The notes below the pieces were generated by a model, which was not told the DNA's origin, did no database searches, and saw nothing but the letters and a program-made list of their open reading frames with translations. A stretch of DNA of 64,000 bases, taken from Bedellia somnulentella. Taxonomy: Eukaryota > Arthropoda > Insecta > Lepidoptera > Bedelliidae. Shown here piece by piece: positions 23,801 through 30,714 of this stretch. The position numbers were made by a program, and so were the translations under genes. The stretch covers positions 4,154,001 through 4,218,000 of the forward strand of contig OY755198.1 of NCBI GenBank assembly GCA_963576735.1, written 5' to 3'. How positions within the stretch are numbered: the first letter of the stretch is position 1; each line of letters opens with the position of its first letter.

Positions 23801-24278
23801 CTGTGGTTCTTCGCCTCTTTCATTGCCATCTATATTTAAGTTGTATTATTTTTCGATTATATTTCGTGTTTGGTGACAAATATCTTTTATATATATTTTT
23901 TAATCAATACCTAATAAAAAACTTTCTTAGTAAGAATGAAATGTAACTCAACCTATATTCACGGCTGTATATCCCAAAACAGGGTAGCCTAGATATCTGG
24001 GGAGAAGATGGGTCAAATAAAGAGACTTGAGAAATGGATTTCCAACCCCATTGTAAATTGAGTAGTGATATTCTAAGCCGACACTACAAAGGTAAGAATG
24101 AAAACAAACAGTAAATTTACACAGTATTTACCTTTAAAAGTTTACACTGCTTGAAAAATGCATCAGTTTCCTGTAAACGATATAGTTTTCTATTCGTAGC
24201 TAAGCAGCTAAGACACATAGTAGCTTTGAGCTTTTCTATTATTTGCTCAATATCGTCATATTGTTTAGGGGGTGTCAT
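8699..24278 (-). CDS. Gene A: ZAD and six-finger C2H2 protein, 8 exons, 658 aa
   Basis: Join on the minus strand: 24278-24132, 23358-23236, 21635-20549, 17507-17329, 16837-16752, 14248-14135, 10177-10052, 8813-8699. The total is 1977 nt, 658 codons plus TAA, with every junction in phase. Residues 1-90 form a ZAD domain (Cys22, Cys25, Cys57, Cys60), a zinc-coordinating dimerisation module of insect zinc-finger proteins. Residues 91-452 are a disordered, Ser/Glu/Asp-rich linker with an Asp run. Six C2H2 fingers follow from about 490 to 652, all with C-x2-C-x12-H-x3/4-H spacing. It is likely a nuclear sequence-specific DNA-binding regulator; the target is unknown. Gene B is a divergent paralogue. 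A Copia lies about 4.3 kb of insertion upstream, starting 176 bp from the start codon. Confidence 0.92.
9178..9290 (+). repeat. RTE LINE ORF2 C-terminal fragment
   Basis: Encodes a decayed match to the RTE C-terminus (SRGLPRRTNLDQIENVLKKA) and sits in a gene A intron. Confidence 0.75.
9354..10028. repeat. Nested inverted repeats around an S1 copy
   Basis: GACTTAGCTAAATAGAG at 9358 is inverted as CTCTATTTAGTTAAGTC near 9495. AAGTCTTCGATCATATATAT near 9507 is inverted again at about 10002-10028. An S1 copy lies between the last two arms, so an older foldback element seems to have been split. Confidence 0.45.
9763..10005 (-). repeat. S1 element
   Basis: From CATACATATACTCACGGCTA to AAGCCGACACTACA, with most consensus landmarks. 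Confidence 0.8.
10052..10177 (-). CDS. Gene A exon 7: end of finger 4 and start of finger 5
   Basis: Acceptor TTTCAG and donor CAA|GTAAGT, 126 nt. Splicing restores exact C2H2 spacing on both sides, good evidence that the junctions are correct. Confidence 0.92.
10197..10558 (-). repeat. S2 SINE, near full length
   Basis: Begins with the reverse-complemented S2 3' end (CATAAACGGTCATGCCGTTTA) and ends with the tRNA-like head carrying GATTTGAACTC and CCATTGCACTATCATGTCG. Confidence 0.8.
10601..11455. mobile_element. 855-bp hairpin transposon, Tc1/mariner-derived
   Basis: Ends are TACAGGGTGG and CCACCCTGTA flanked by TA on both sides. The arms (about 10601-10917 and 11138-11455) are near-perfect inverted repeats over some 315 bases with a loop of about 220 bases. 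Each arm carries a tRNA T-arm-like motif (GGGTTCGATTCCCGAGCTGG). The loop edge holds a short transposase C-terminus. Confidence 0.8.
11071..11163 (+). pseudogene. Transposase C-terminal remnant in the hairpin
   Basis: A 30-codon frame from ATG to TAA ending in NGGHFEHLL, a common C-terminal signature of IS630/Tc1/mariner transposases. Its last codons fall inside the right arm. The catalytic part is absent. Confidence 0.6.
11456..11655 (+). repeat. S1 element, lacks the (TATG)n end
   Basis: From TAGTGCCGGCTTAGTATATC to CTCTAGCTACCCC; abuts the hairpin element. Confidence 0.7.
11937..12887. repeat. Segment bounded by 33-bp inverted repeats
   Basis: GTTTGCAATAGAATCCAACA at the left end is the exact inverse of the right end near 12887, over about 33 bases. 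The interior has no clear coding content. It could be a MITE-like DNA element. Confidence 0.45.
12926..13126 (+). other. Open frame with acidic C-terminal tail, origin unknown
   Basis: About 66 codons from an in-frame TTG, with no in-frame ATG at the start. The second half is Asp/Glu/Asn-rich (ECDDDNDNCDSES) and ends KRFD then TGA. A donor-like CAGGAG|GTAAGA lies upstream near 12590. It may be the last exon of an unrecognised gene or a transposon remnant. Confidence 0.2.
13321..13576. repeat. 256-bp hairpin, palindromic MITE-like
   Basis: Arms of about 110 bases: GCCGGCATGGCATGGCAAAG at left is inverted at right as CTTTGCCATGCCATGCCGGC. The centre is a short GC-rich loop near 13450. Confidence 0.7.
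13577..14134. other. Intron of gene A, nothing recognised
   Basis: AT-rich intron sequence left of exon 6. A minus-strand frame at 13657-13974 has no domain signature. Confidence 0.4.
14135..14248 (-). CDS. Gene A exon 6: finger 3 and start of finger 4
   Basis: Acceptor TTGCAG, donor TTTGA|GTGAGT, 114 nt, the same length as gene B exon 6. Finger 3 is Cys545, Cys548, His561, His566. The Cys pair of finger 4 (CKLC) is here and its His pair is in the next exon. Confidence 0.92.
14460..15754 (+). mobile_element. Mariner-like DNA transposon
   Basis: Terminal inverted repeats of about 34 bases: left CTGTGTAAAAAGTATCGGGA, right the inverse of CTGTGTACTAAGTATCGGGA. They flank a transposase. Total length is about 1.3 kb, normal for mariner. 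Confidence 0.88.
14648..15707 (+). pseudogene. Mariner transposase, two frame-breaking lesions
   Basis: The N-terminal helix-turn-helix region includes EWYKAFKEGREV and DLPRSGRPSTA. The catalytic motifs are TGDETWVY, HHDNAPSH and YSPDMAPSDFF, which fits a mariner D,D34D arrangement. The frame breaks near 14940, where a short stretch is also missing, and again in a T-run near 15503 just after the third Asp. The last segment runs to TAA at 15705. It cannot make a functional transposase. Confidence 0.9.
16019..16149. repeat. Palindromic MITE (CGATTTCTGAATTGAGTATT ends)
   Basis: Left CGATTTCTGAATTGAGTATT is inverted at the right end; arms of about 50 bases. A second copy is at about 51630-51767. 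Confidence 0.7.
16232..16370. repeat. Foldback element, short loop
   Basis: TTTGTTCACGAAAACCTCAT at left is inverted as ATGAGATTTTCATGAACAAA at right, with arms of about 65 bases. Confidence 0.7.
16506..16579 (+). repeat. tRNA-like SINE head, second copy
   Basis: Nearly identical to 8448-8523, with TAGCTCAATTGGAAGAGCGA and CGGGTTCGATTCCCGCC. The anticodon arm has lost a base pair. Confidence 0.6.
16752..16837 (-). CDS. Gene A exon 5: finger 2
   Basis: Acceptor CGTCAG, donor CAA|GTAAGT, 86 nt. Finger 2 has Cys519, Cys522, His535 and His539. Confidence 0.92.
16990..17315 (+). repeat. S1 copies (full and 3' part)
   Basis: 16990-17205 is a nearly complete copy ending in (TATG)n. 17234-17315 is a 3' piece that ends a few bases before the donor of gene A exon 4. 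Confidence 0.75.
17329..17507 (-). CDS. Gene A exon 4: finger 1
   Basis: Acceptor TTTCAG, donor CCG|GTGAGT, 179 nt entering in phase 1. A helix-rich segment (VLTEILDSVELLKYRDKALK) precedes finger 1, with Cys490, Cys493, His506 and His510. Homologous to gene B exon 4. Confidence 0.92.
17537..18046. repeat. 510-bp MITE with CAATTCGGTATGCAAAGTTT ends
   Basis: Terminal inverted repeats of about 20 bases. A second copy, in opposite orientation, is at 57401-57898. No coding capacity seen. Confidence 0.75.
18047..18296 (+). repeat. S1 element
   Basis: Full copy from CCGTGTAGTGTCGGCTTAGAA to GTGAGTATATGTATGTATG. The first part contains an A-box-like GGCGACTAAGGG and, about 45 bases on, a B-box-like GGTTGGAGACC. 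Confidence 0.85.
18318..18443 (+). repeat. Helitron-like 5' end
   Basis: TCTATATATATAAAAGAAAG followed by AACTCGAGAACGGAGGAACT resembles the 5' terminus of lepidopteran Helitrons. The rest is missing. Confidence 0.45.
18444..18806 (-). repeat. S2 SINE, full length
   Basis: From ATAAACGTTCACGCCGAATA to the tRNA-like head GTTCTACCCACTGGGCTATC. Confidence 0.85.
18840..19105 (-). repeat. Interspersed repeat, TAGCTGACCCG type
   Basis: Reverse complement of the repeat around the mariner and at 48596-48850. Starts TAGCTGACCCGATAGACTTC and ends TTTATAATATTATTAATGGG. Confidence 0.55.
19108..19466 (+). repeat. S2 SINE, full length
   Basis: A box in GATAGCCCAGTGGGTAGAAC, B-box-like GTGTTCAAATCCTG, and 3' end GGCGTGAACGTTTATGTTATG. 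It faces the copy at 18444, making an inverted S2 pair. Confidence 0.88.
19630..19832 (-). repeat. S2 SINE, truncated
   Basis: 3' half of S2 only, reversed, from CATAAATGTTCACGCCGTCTA. Confidence 0.75.
19852..20420 (+). repeat. Two S1 elements
   Basis: 19852-20095 and 20168-20420 are both nearly complete, start at TGTGTAGTGTC and end at the GAGCATATGTATG or GAGTATATATG tail. Confidence 0.8.
20549..21635 (-). CDS. Gene A exon 3: long disordered linker
   Basis: Acceptor TTTCCAG directly before ATGAACC, donor GGAC|GTAAGT. The 1087 nt give 362 codons plus one base. The exon is acidic, contains a run of six Asp, and ends with basic and Gly-Arg-rich segments. It has no finger. The ATG at its first base could in principle start a ZAD-less isoform. 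Confidence 0.9.
21688..22065. mobile_element. 378-bp MITE flanked by TTAA
   Basis: Terminal inverted repeats of about 45 bases (AGGGTCTGGCAGGCTAAGGA and its inverse) flanked by TTAA at 21684 and 22066, as for piggyBac-type insertion. It has an internal palindrome near 21860-21915. It lies about 50 bases upstream of the gene A exon 3 acceptor. Confidence 0.75.
22085..22350 (+). repeat. S1 element
   Basis: Complete, from CGTGTAGTGCCGCCTTAGAA to (TATG)n. Confidence 0.8.
22375..22549. repeat. Short MITE with 44-bp inverted repeats
   Basis: CTCTTTTATTTATTAACTTA at left is inverted at right. The interior is under 100 bases. Confidence 0.65.
22607..22825 (-). repeat. S1 element
   Basis: Starts CATACATATACTCACAGCTA; the right end is degenerate. 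Confidence 0.7.
22874..23215 (-). repeat. RTE 3'-end fragment, then a degenerate S1
   Basis: 22874 to about 22960 is the reversed RTE tail (ATACTCAGGCCATTATTGCC, CTGGCAAACCTCTTCAGCTT). About 23025-23215 keeps only a few S1 landmarks. Confidence 0.5.
23236..23358 (-). CDS. Gene A exon 2: second half of ZAD
   Basis: Acceptor TTTCAG and donor ATG|GTAACA. The 41 codons include the second Cys pair in ICWECKAII. It has exactly the length and phase of gene B exon 2. Confidence 0.92.
23359..23947. other. Gene A intron 1, nothing recognised
   Basis: AT-rich intron sequence without clear repeats or exons. Confidence 0.4.
23948..24092 (-). repeat. S1 element with internal deletion
   Basis: Both ends are recognisable (TATTCACGGCTGTATATCCC and AAGCCGACACTACAAAG), but the middle is shortened. 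Confidence 0.6.
24132..24278 (-). CDS. Gene A exon 1: start and first half of ZAD
   Basis: ATG at 24278, 49 codons, donor AAAG|GTAAAT. Carries the first ZAD Cys pair (CLSC, residues 22-25). I chose this ATG over an upstream in-frame TTG at 24302. Paralogous to gene B exon 1. Confidence 0.92.
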
Positions 24279-24453
24279 TGTGAGATAATTTTTAGCAACC
24301 AATACGTATTTAATTATATTTTCTTACTACACAAACACAACATGCAAAACAAAAAAAAATTCCCCGAAGTTTTTTTGCCGAGGCTATTTTCACCGAAAGT
24401 CTTTTTTTATATAATGGCACAGATAATATAAATAACGATTTTACGGCCCTGGT

Positions 24454-24780
24454 TGTTGATGATATTCTATAGAGTGAGAAGTTTAAATTTAGTCTATGGT
24501 ATGACATGTAATTCATATTTAAAAAGAGAATTAGGTTTTTGTTGTTGTTATGGAGACGTTAGGAAAATTTTAGAAGAAGTGAAGAAGAAGTTGTTGTACG
24601 ATGTTATGGTTTTGATAGAAATATACAGTGAATATTTTATAGTTGGACATTTTAGAAATACTGTGAAGTGAAATTTAATATACAATATAAAAGATGACAA
24701 TATATATATTAAAGAAAATAAGTTGAGAGTTTTTGATTGATTACCTCCTCCTGGATAGGGATGTTGATATTCCACTAACA
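24454..24780 (+). repeat. Copia 1 left LTR (327 bp)
   Basis: TGTTGATGATATTC... to ...CCACTAACA. About 76 bases near 24522-24610 are absent from the right LTR. Confidence 0.93.
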
Positions 24781-24790
24781 GGTTATGGGC
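24781..24790 (+). other. Copia 1 primer-binding site
   Basis: GGTTATGGGC immediately follows the LTR. It is complementary to the anticodon-loop region of initiator tRNA-Met, the internal-fragment priming known for Drosophila copia. Confidence 0.75.
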
Positions 24791-24869
24791 AAGCGTTCCC
24801 GGAGGAGGTAATGGCGTACGAGTGATAGTTGATGAATTATGAAGTTGATTATATAGTGATATAAAAAAA

Positions 24870-26930
24870 ATGGAGTATCGAAATCACGAAGAGAATACCA
24901 CTGAAGAGAAAACGCTGGTAAGCGAAAATGATTATACTTTTTGGCGTAAGGAAATTAATATTATATTAAAATCAAAAGGCTTAATATCCGTTTTGGAAGA
25001 GAATGTTTTTACTAATGAAAAGGAAAGGAAAAATTACGAAATTAATGATGCAAAAGCGCAATGTATAATTTTAGACAATATTTACAAAAAATATACGAGC
25101 TATATTATTGACTGTGAATCATCACGTGCTATGCTTATGAAATTAGACCATATAATACTTGGAAACAAAGAAACGCAATTGAATAATTATTTACAAGAGT
25201 TTTACACTTTCAAATTTGAAAATCAAAATATAATTGAAGAAATAAGCCGTTTAGAAAATATTGTGTCAAGAATAAAATCTCTAAATTTCGAACTGAAAGA
25301 TGTGCAAATTATTTCAAAAATACTATGTTGCTTGCCGGAAAATATGAATGCTTTGAGAAATTCATGGGAAGCAACGCCATTTACAGACAAAACTTTGACA
25401 AATTTGATATCGAGAATAAATTTAGAATTAAAAATGAGAAAAACAGAGTTGAACACAGAACTAAAAACTGAAAATGTATTAATGACAAGAAAATGTTACA
25501 AATGCAGCAAAATTGGCCACATAGCAAGATATTGCAAACTATCGTCAAACAATATCACCTATTATAAATGTGAAAAAGTTGGTCACAGGAATACAGACTG
25601 CAATATTAGGAACAATTGCAAATATTGTCATACAGACTCCCATTTTAGTAAATTTTGTTTAAGTAAGAAAAATTCGGTAAGCTCTGTAATAAATTCATTT
25701 AACAATAGTAATGAGCAGGAAGAACAAATTGAATTTGTTATTGATTCTGGGGCAACCTGTCATTCTGTAAACATCAACCATTTATTTGAAAAGAAGAAAA
25801 AATGTTCATATAAAATAATGACTGCTGATGGAAACTATCATATGATAGACACAATAGGCGATATAAAATTTAAATCTCCAAATATAGATCTTAAAAATGT
25901 GTTGTATGTTTCCAGGTTACAAAAGAACCTATTTTCGGTATCAAGACTAGCAGAAAATAATTATAAAATTGTGTTTTTCAGAAAGGAATGTAGAATTTAT
26001 GATGGAAATGATATGAAGCTGCTACTGGTCGGAGAGCTCTGTAATGATGGCCTGTATTACATCCAGATGAAAGCTGTCAGGTATGGAGAAAAGATGAGGT
26101 CAGTCCATACTCCCCTTGCTTTTAATTTGGAAAAACAAAACTTTTGGCATCGTGCTTTGGCACATACACCTTTAAATAAAACAAAAAATATTGTAAGTGG
26201 CATAAATTTAGATAAAATTAATGAGGTGATAACCTGCAGGGTCTGCACACAATCAAAGTTTTGTAGGCTTCCATTTCGTACCGAAAGACGTCGTGCAAAC
26301 AAACCTTTAGAAATTATTCATAGTGATATATGTGGACCAATTGGTACTGAAACATATGACGGTTTCAAATATTTTATGACGTTCTTAGATGACTATACAC
26401 ATTTTGTTAAAATATTTTTATTGAAATCAAAGTCTGAGGCATATAGTAAAATCGTTAGTTATATTAATAATGCGGAAAATCATTTTAATGAAAAAGTTAA
26501 AACTATTAGATGTGATAATGGTGGGGAGTACACAAGTACTCAATTCAAAAAGTTGTGTGATAATAAAGGGATAACAATAGATTATACTATACCATATACA
26601 CCGCAACACAATGGTAAAGCTGAAAGACTTAACAGAACCATTATGGATAGAACTCGTGCATTACTGTTTGAATTTAAGTTGCCTAAAGTTCTTTGGGGTG
26701 AAGCAGTTCTAACAGCAGCTTATTTGACGAATAGGTGCGCTAACTCTATTAATGAGAAAACACCAGCTGAAATGTGGTTTAATAGAATACCAAATATGAA
26801 ACATATTAATATTTTCGGTTCATTGGCTTATTATAAAATTAATACGAAATTAAGCAAATTGGATAATAGATGTAATAGAGGTTTATTAGTTGGTTTCACT
26901 AATATGGTTATAAGATTTGGGATGCAATGA
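24870..26930 (+). CDS. Copia 1 Gag-protease-integrase frame
   Basis: 686 codons. Gag comes first; a CCHC knuckle CYKCSKIGHIARYC lies near residue 208, a second has lost its first Cys, and a third is CKYCHTDSHFSKFC. The protease active site is VIDSGATCHS near 290. The integrase HHCC begins HRALAH near 425, and its catalytic core is IHSDICGPI, RCDNGGEYTS and a Glu in GKAERLNRT. The frame is lost near 26905, where the next frame should continue. Confidence 0.93.
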   Translation: MEYRNHEENTTEEKTLVSENDYTFWRKEINIILKSKGLISVLEENVFTNEKERKNYEINDAKAQCIILDNIYKKYTSYIIDCESSRAMLMKLDHIILGNKETQLNNYLQEFYTFKFENQNIIEEISRLENIVSRIKSLNFELKDVQIISKILCCLPENMNALRNSWEATPFTDKTLTNLISRINLELKMRKTELNTELKTENVLMTRKCYKCSKIGHIARYCKLSSNNITYYKCEKVGHRNTDCNIRNNCKYCHTDSHFSKFCLSKKNSVSSVINSFNNSNEQEEQIEFVIDSGATCHSVNINHLFEKKKKCSYKIMTADGNYHMIDTIGDIKFKSPNIDLKNVLYVSRLQKNLFSVSRLAENNYKIVFFRKECRIYDGNDMKLLLVGELCNDGLYYIQMKAVRYGEKMRSVHTPLAFNLEKQNFWHRALAHTPLNKTKNIVSGINLDKINEVITCRVCTQSKFCRLPFRTERRRANKPLEIIHSDICGPIGTETYDGFKYFMTFLDDYTHFVKIFLLKSKSEAYSKIVSYINNAENHFNEKVKTIRCDNGGEYTSTQFKKLCDNKGITIDYTIPYTPQHNGKAERLNRTIMDRTRALLFEFKLPKVLWGEAVLTAAYLTNRCANSINEKTPAEMWFNRIPNMKHINIFGSLAYYKINTKLSKLDNRCNRGLLVGFTNMVIRFGMQ

Positions 26931-29170
26931 ACAATAAAATTATTTATTCACGTGATGTAAAATTCTATAATAATTATGATGATGTAAATAAGTACTTGAA
27001 TGAATGTCGCTTACCAAGCTTTAGTAGAACAGTGTTTTCTAAATTGTTTGAAGATGATGAGATACATAGAGAAGATATAGTTACTGGAGAAGGAGATTGT
27101 AACTTTGAGAGGGGAAATAGAGAAAGTAGGAGTGATGTTGAAACTAGTGAAAATATAGTTACTGGCCAAGAAGATTGTAACATTGAGAGGGGAAGTAGAG
27201 AAATGAGTAATGATGCTGTTAGGACAAGTGAGAATGAGTCTAGTGGAATAAGGCTCAGTCGAGCGAAAAGCCGTACTTTGAAAGATGTTTGTCAAGAGAG
27301 ATGTACTATGAGAGATGAGTTGGTGAGTAGGAATTGTGAAAATGAACTGAATGATGATGAAGGAAATGTTTTATTAGATGAAGATAGAGAGGATATTTTT
27401 GAAGATAGTATGGGAGAAGATTTTTTTAATAATGGAAGTATTGAAGTTTCGGAGGGAAGAAGAAATGAAGTATTGAGAGGGGAAGAGGTACGAGGTGCTG
27501 ATGGAGCTTCAGAGGGGATAGAAGAGGTTAATGAGGAAGTAAGTACTGTAGAAGATTTGTTTGAGGATGCTATTGAGAATGTTGGAAATGTGGAAAGAAG
27601 AATTTTACCAATGAGAAACAGAAGGCTGCCAGAAAGATTAAAGGATTATGATCTGGAGACTTCATTTTTGACATATAGTGAAGTGTTGAGGAGTAATGAA
27701 AAAGAGTTATGGTTGAATGCAATTAAGAGTGAGAAGGATTCTTTAGAAAAGAATAAAACGTGGGAAATTGTGAATAGGGCAGAAGTAAAGAATAGGAGAT
27801 TAATATCTAGCAAAAGGATATTTACAATAAAACCAGGGAATATTTATAAAGCTAGATTAGTTGCAAGAGATTTTCTACAGCAATATAATGTTGATTATAA
27901 AGAAACTTACAGTCCGGTTGTGGACACGACAAGTGTCAGATTATTGTTGTCTTTAGCGGCACAAAGAAGTTATAAAATAAAACAGTTTGATGTAAAAACA
28001 GCTTTTCTTTATGGTAACTTAAATGAAGAAATTTTTATGGAAGTACCTTTAGGATTTGATGTAGGGAAAGATAAGGTGTTGAAGCTAAAGAAAAGTTTAT
28101 ATGGGCTAAAACAAGCTCCACTTATGTGGAATATTAAGTTGACATCAGTTTTGAAAAATTTAGGTTTGAGTCAACTGAAACAAGATCCATGTTTATTTGT
28201 GAGTGAAAATAAAGATATATTTTTAGCAATATATGTAGATGATGGGTTAGTGATAGGACCGTGTGAGATTCAGTTAAAGAATATTATGGAGAAATTGGAA
28301 AAAGAATTTGAAATAAAGAAATTTGATAAGATCAGTAAATTTATAGGAATAGATGTTGAAAAGGCTGTAGGTAGTATTAAGATCTTTCAAAAATCTTATA
28401 TTGATCAGTTATTGGAGAGGTTTAATTATAAAGATTTAAAAGGTATGCCTTTTCCGAATATTTTAGTTGATACACATCAAGAGGGGAAAGTTAATAGTGA
28501 TGATGTGCATCATTATACACAATTAATTGGTTCACTGTTGTATTTGGTGAATAAAACAAGATTAGATTTGTCATTTCATGTAGGATATTGTAGTAGACAT
28601 CAGGAGTGTCCGAATTTAAATGATTTTGCAAATATTAAGAGCATTTTTAGATACATTAAGAGTTCAATTAGTTCTGGCATTAGGTATGTTCGAGGGAATG
28701 ATACAACTTTAAGAGCCTATTGTGATGCAGACTTTGCAGGTGATCCAGATACTAGAAAGAGTACGACTGGCTTTATTGTTTTCTATGCTGGTGGACCTAT
28801 TCATTGGTGCTCACGCAAGCAATCAGTTACGGCTCTCTCCAGTACAGAGGCTGAATATATTCCTGCTGCAGAGTGTATAAAAGATTTATTGTATATTCAG
28901 AGTTTGTATAACGAAATTACAGGAGTATTACCTAAAACTGAACTGTATGTTGACAATCAATCTGCAATTGTTTTGATTAAGAATGGAATCCTGAATAGAA
29001 GAAGTAAACATATAGATGTTAAATATCATTTTATTAAAGAGAAAATTGTGCAGAATAAGATTGAGGTTTACTATTGTCCAACCAATGAAAATATCGCTGA
29101 TATATTAACAAAAGGACTAGACAGAACTAAGTTCTTGCGTTTAAAAGATAGGATTGTGAGTGATCAGTGA
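26927..29170 (+). CDS. Copia 1 reverse transcriptase-RNase H frame
   Basis: 747 codons. A long acidic, repeat-containing region comes first (two related blocks at about 27060-27210). Then comes the RT with QFDVKTAFLYG, SLYGLKQAPLMWN and the catalytic YVDDG near residue 435, and RNase H with CDADFAG, ALSSTEAEY and DNQSAI. Coding clearly continues upstream of the ATG (YKIWDA), so this is the downstream part of one gag-pol frame broken by a single frameshift. Confidence 0.93.
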   Translation: MNNKIIYSRDVKFYNNYDDVNKYLNECRLPSFSRTVFSKLFEDDEIHREDIVTGEGDCNFERGNRESRSDVETSENIVTGQEDCNIERGSREMSNDAVRTSENESSGIRLSRAKSRTLKDVCQERCTMRDELVSRNCENELNDDEGNVLLDEDREDIFEDSMGEDFFNNGSIEVSEGRRNEVLRGEEVRGADGASEGIEEVNEEVSTVEDLFEDAIENVGNVERRILPMRNRRLPERLKDYDLETSFLTYSEVLRSNEKELWLNAIKSEKDSLEKNKTWEIVNRAEVKNRRLISSKRIFTIKPGNIYKARLVARDFLQQYNVDYKETYSPVVDTTSVRLLLSLAAQRSYKIKQFDVKTAFLYGNLNEEIFMEVPLGFDVGKDKVLKLKKSLYGLKQAPLMWNIKLTSVLKNLGLSQLKQDPCLFVSENKDIFLAIYVDDGLVIGPCEIQLKNIMEKLEKEFEIKKFDKISKFIGIDVEKAVGSIKIFQKSYIDQLLERFNYKDLKGMPFPNILVDTHQEGKVNSDDVHHYTQLIGSLLYLVNKTRLDLSFHVGYCSRHQECPNLNDFANIKSIFRYIKSSISSGIRYVRGNDTTLRAYCDADFAGDPDTRKSTTGFIVFYAGGPIHWCSRKQSVTALSSTEAEYIPAAECIKDLLYIQSLYNEITGVLPKTELYVDNQSAIVLIKNGILNRRSKHIDVKYHFIKEKIVQNKIEVYYCPTNENIADILTKGLDRTKFLRLKDRIVSDQ

Positions 29171-29360
29171 AGTGTCTGTGAACTCTGTTATAGAATAAGT
29201 AGATTTAAGGTGGTTTAGGCAATTAATTTGAAATTTAGTTTTAATCGTTATTATAATAGTTAGTTAGTCATTCAAATTATTTTTATTGTTGTTGGGTGGG
29301 AAGTTCATTAAATATGGTATTTTAATATGATTTTAGAGAAGTTGAGTCTAATTTTAACTT

Positions 29361-29368
29361 AGAGGGGA
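29361..29368 (+). other. Copia 1 polypurine tract
   Basis: AGAGGGGA directly before the right LTR, the expected plus-strand priming site. Confidence 0.7.
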
Positions 29369-29619
29369 TGTTGATGATATTCTATAGAGTGAGAAGTTTA
29401 AATTTAGTCTATGGTATGACATGTAATTCATATTTGATATAAATATGGTTTTGATATAAATATACAGTGAATATTTTATAGTTGGACATTTTAGAAATAC
29501 TGTGAAGTGAAATTTAATATACAATATAAAAGATGACAATATATATATTAAAGAAAATAAGTTGAGAGTTTTTGATTGATTACCTCCTCCTGGATAGGGA
29601 TGTTGATATTCCACTAACA
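29369..29619 (+). repeat. Copia 1 right LTR (251 bp)
   Basis: Same ends as the left LTR; lacks the extra segment. Confidence 0.93.
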
Positions 29620-30184
29620 CTGGTTTCTTGATCTTTTGAGCCAACTGAAAATCTATGTAAACTTACGAATGACTCACAGCCTCACTAAAAGTATTAAACA
29701 AAGCACAATTAGGAAATAAACTAAGAAGCTTAAGTTTAGGGAGCTTCAAATTTAATTTTAATTTACAATAAACGGTTTCTTTTTTATACTCTTTGTTTTG
29801 CAACATAATCTCAAGTATTCTAATAATTCTCCCAACACAACATTATTATCATCCCTTATTGGAGTCAATTAAATATAAGCAAAAACCGAATAAAATACTA
29901 TAAAACAATCCATTAATTTCATATCCATCCCTGCATCCACATCAATCTTCGGTGTCAATAGCCAAACATTGGCGGAAACGTCAACTTGACATAACAGCTG
30001 ATCTTCCCGCCAAAAGAAGATTCTCATATTTTTTTTCGGTCGAATCAGCCGCGGCGATTTTTTTTATTTTTTTTTAGAAAATCAGATACCAAAAATGTTG
30101 CCACTTAAGAAATAATTATATGTGTGACCAGTCTAAGATGTCATTATGTATATAGGGGAGTTTTTCTAAGCTATATAAAAAACT

Positions 30185-30436
30185 TTGCCGTGTAGTGTCG
30201 GCTTAGAATAACACTACCCCATTTCTTCCGGTGGGTGTATGTAAGAGGTGACTAACGGTATTGGGGTTTCAAGGGATTTTCGGGCGATGCGGTATGAAAC
30301 CCATCACCAACAACCTTTATTCCACCATCTTTTCCTTCAAGCAACCTCCAAAAGTGGCTGAGGAATTTCTGATTTCCTAGCTCTGGCAACCCCTTCAAAG
30401 GATTCATAGCCGTGAGTATATGTATGTATGTATGTA
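30185..30436 (+). repeat. S1 element, full
   Basis: From GCCGTGTAGTGTCGGCTTAG to (TATG)n. Confidence 0.85.
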
Positions 30437-30714
30437 TATAAAAAACTAACAATCTGGCAATATTCCAATCTAGCATTAATTGAAATAAAGAAATGATTGA
30501 ATGTAAATTGACCAAAAATGACACCTTTTTGAGAACTCAGTTATGGCAACACTGCTTCAATCTTATTTTAACTTTTATTTAAAATAACTAAATAATGGTT
30601 AAAATAATGGGTGAAAAATAAAAACAATAATGATAAGGTTAGATACATGAATTTTATATAATATTATTACAAAATTTTGATTGAAACATTTGTCATACAT
30701 AACATAACCCTATG

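Larger units (their letters stand above)
24454..29619 (+). mobile_element. Copia 1: Ty1/copia LTR retrotransposon, 5166 bp
   Basis: Bounded by 5-bp duplications CTGGT (24449-24453, 29620-29624), with LTRs starting TGTTGATG and ending CACTAACA. It contains gag, protease, integrase, reverse transcriptase and RNase H in copia order over two overlapping frames. The LTRs agree closely apart from one extra segment of about 76 bp in the left one, which suggests a fairly recent insertion. Confidence 0.95.
24377..30055. repeat. MITE X copy split by Copia 1
   Basis: Ends GCCGAGGCTATTTTCACCGA (24377) and TTCGGTCGAATCAGCCGCGG (to 30055) are imperfect inverted repeats. Without the Copia (24454-29619) and one copy of its duplication the element is about 510 bp. 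Related copies lie at 30715-31335 and 35455-36005. Confidence 0.65.

Noticed and set aside
26974..27295. Minus-strand frames over Copia 1
   Set aside because: Antisense of the acidic Copia 1 linker, Ser/Leu-rich for that reason.
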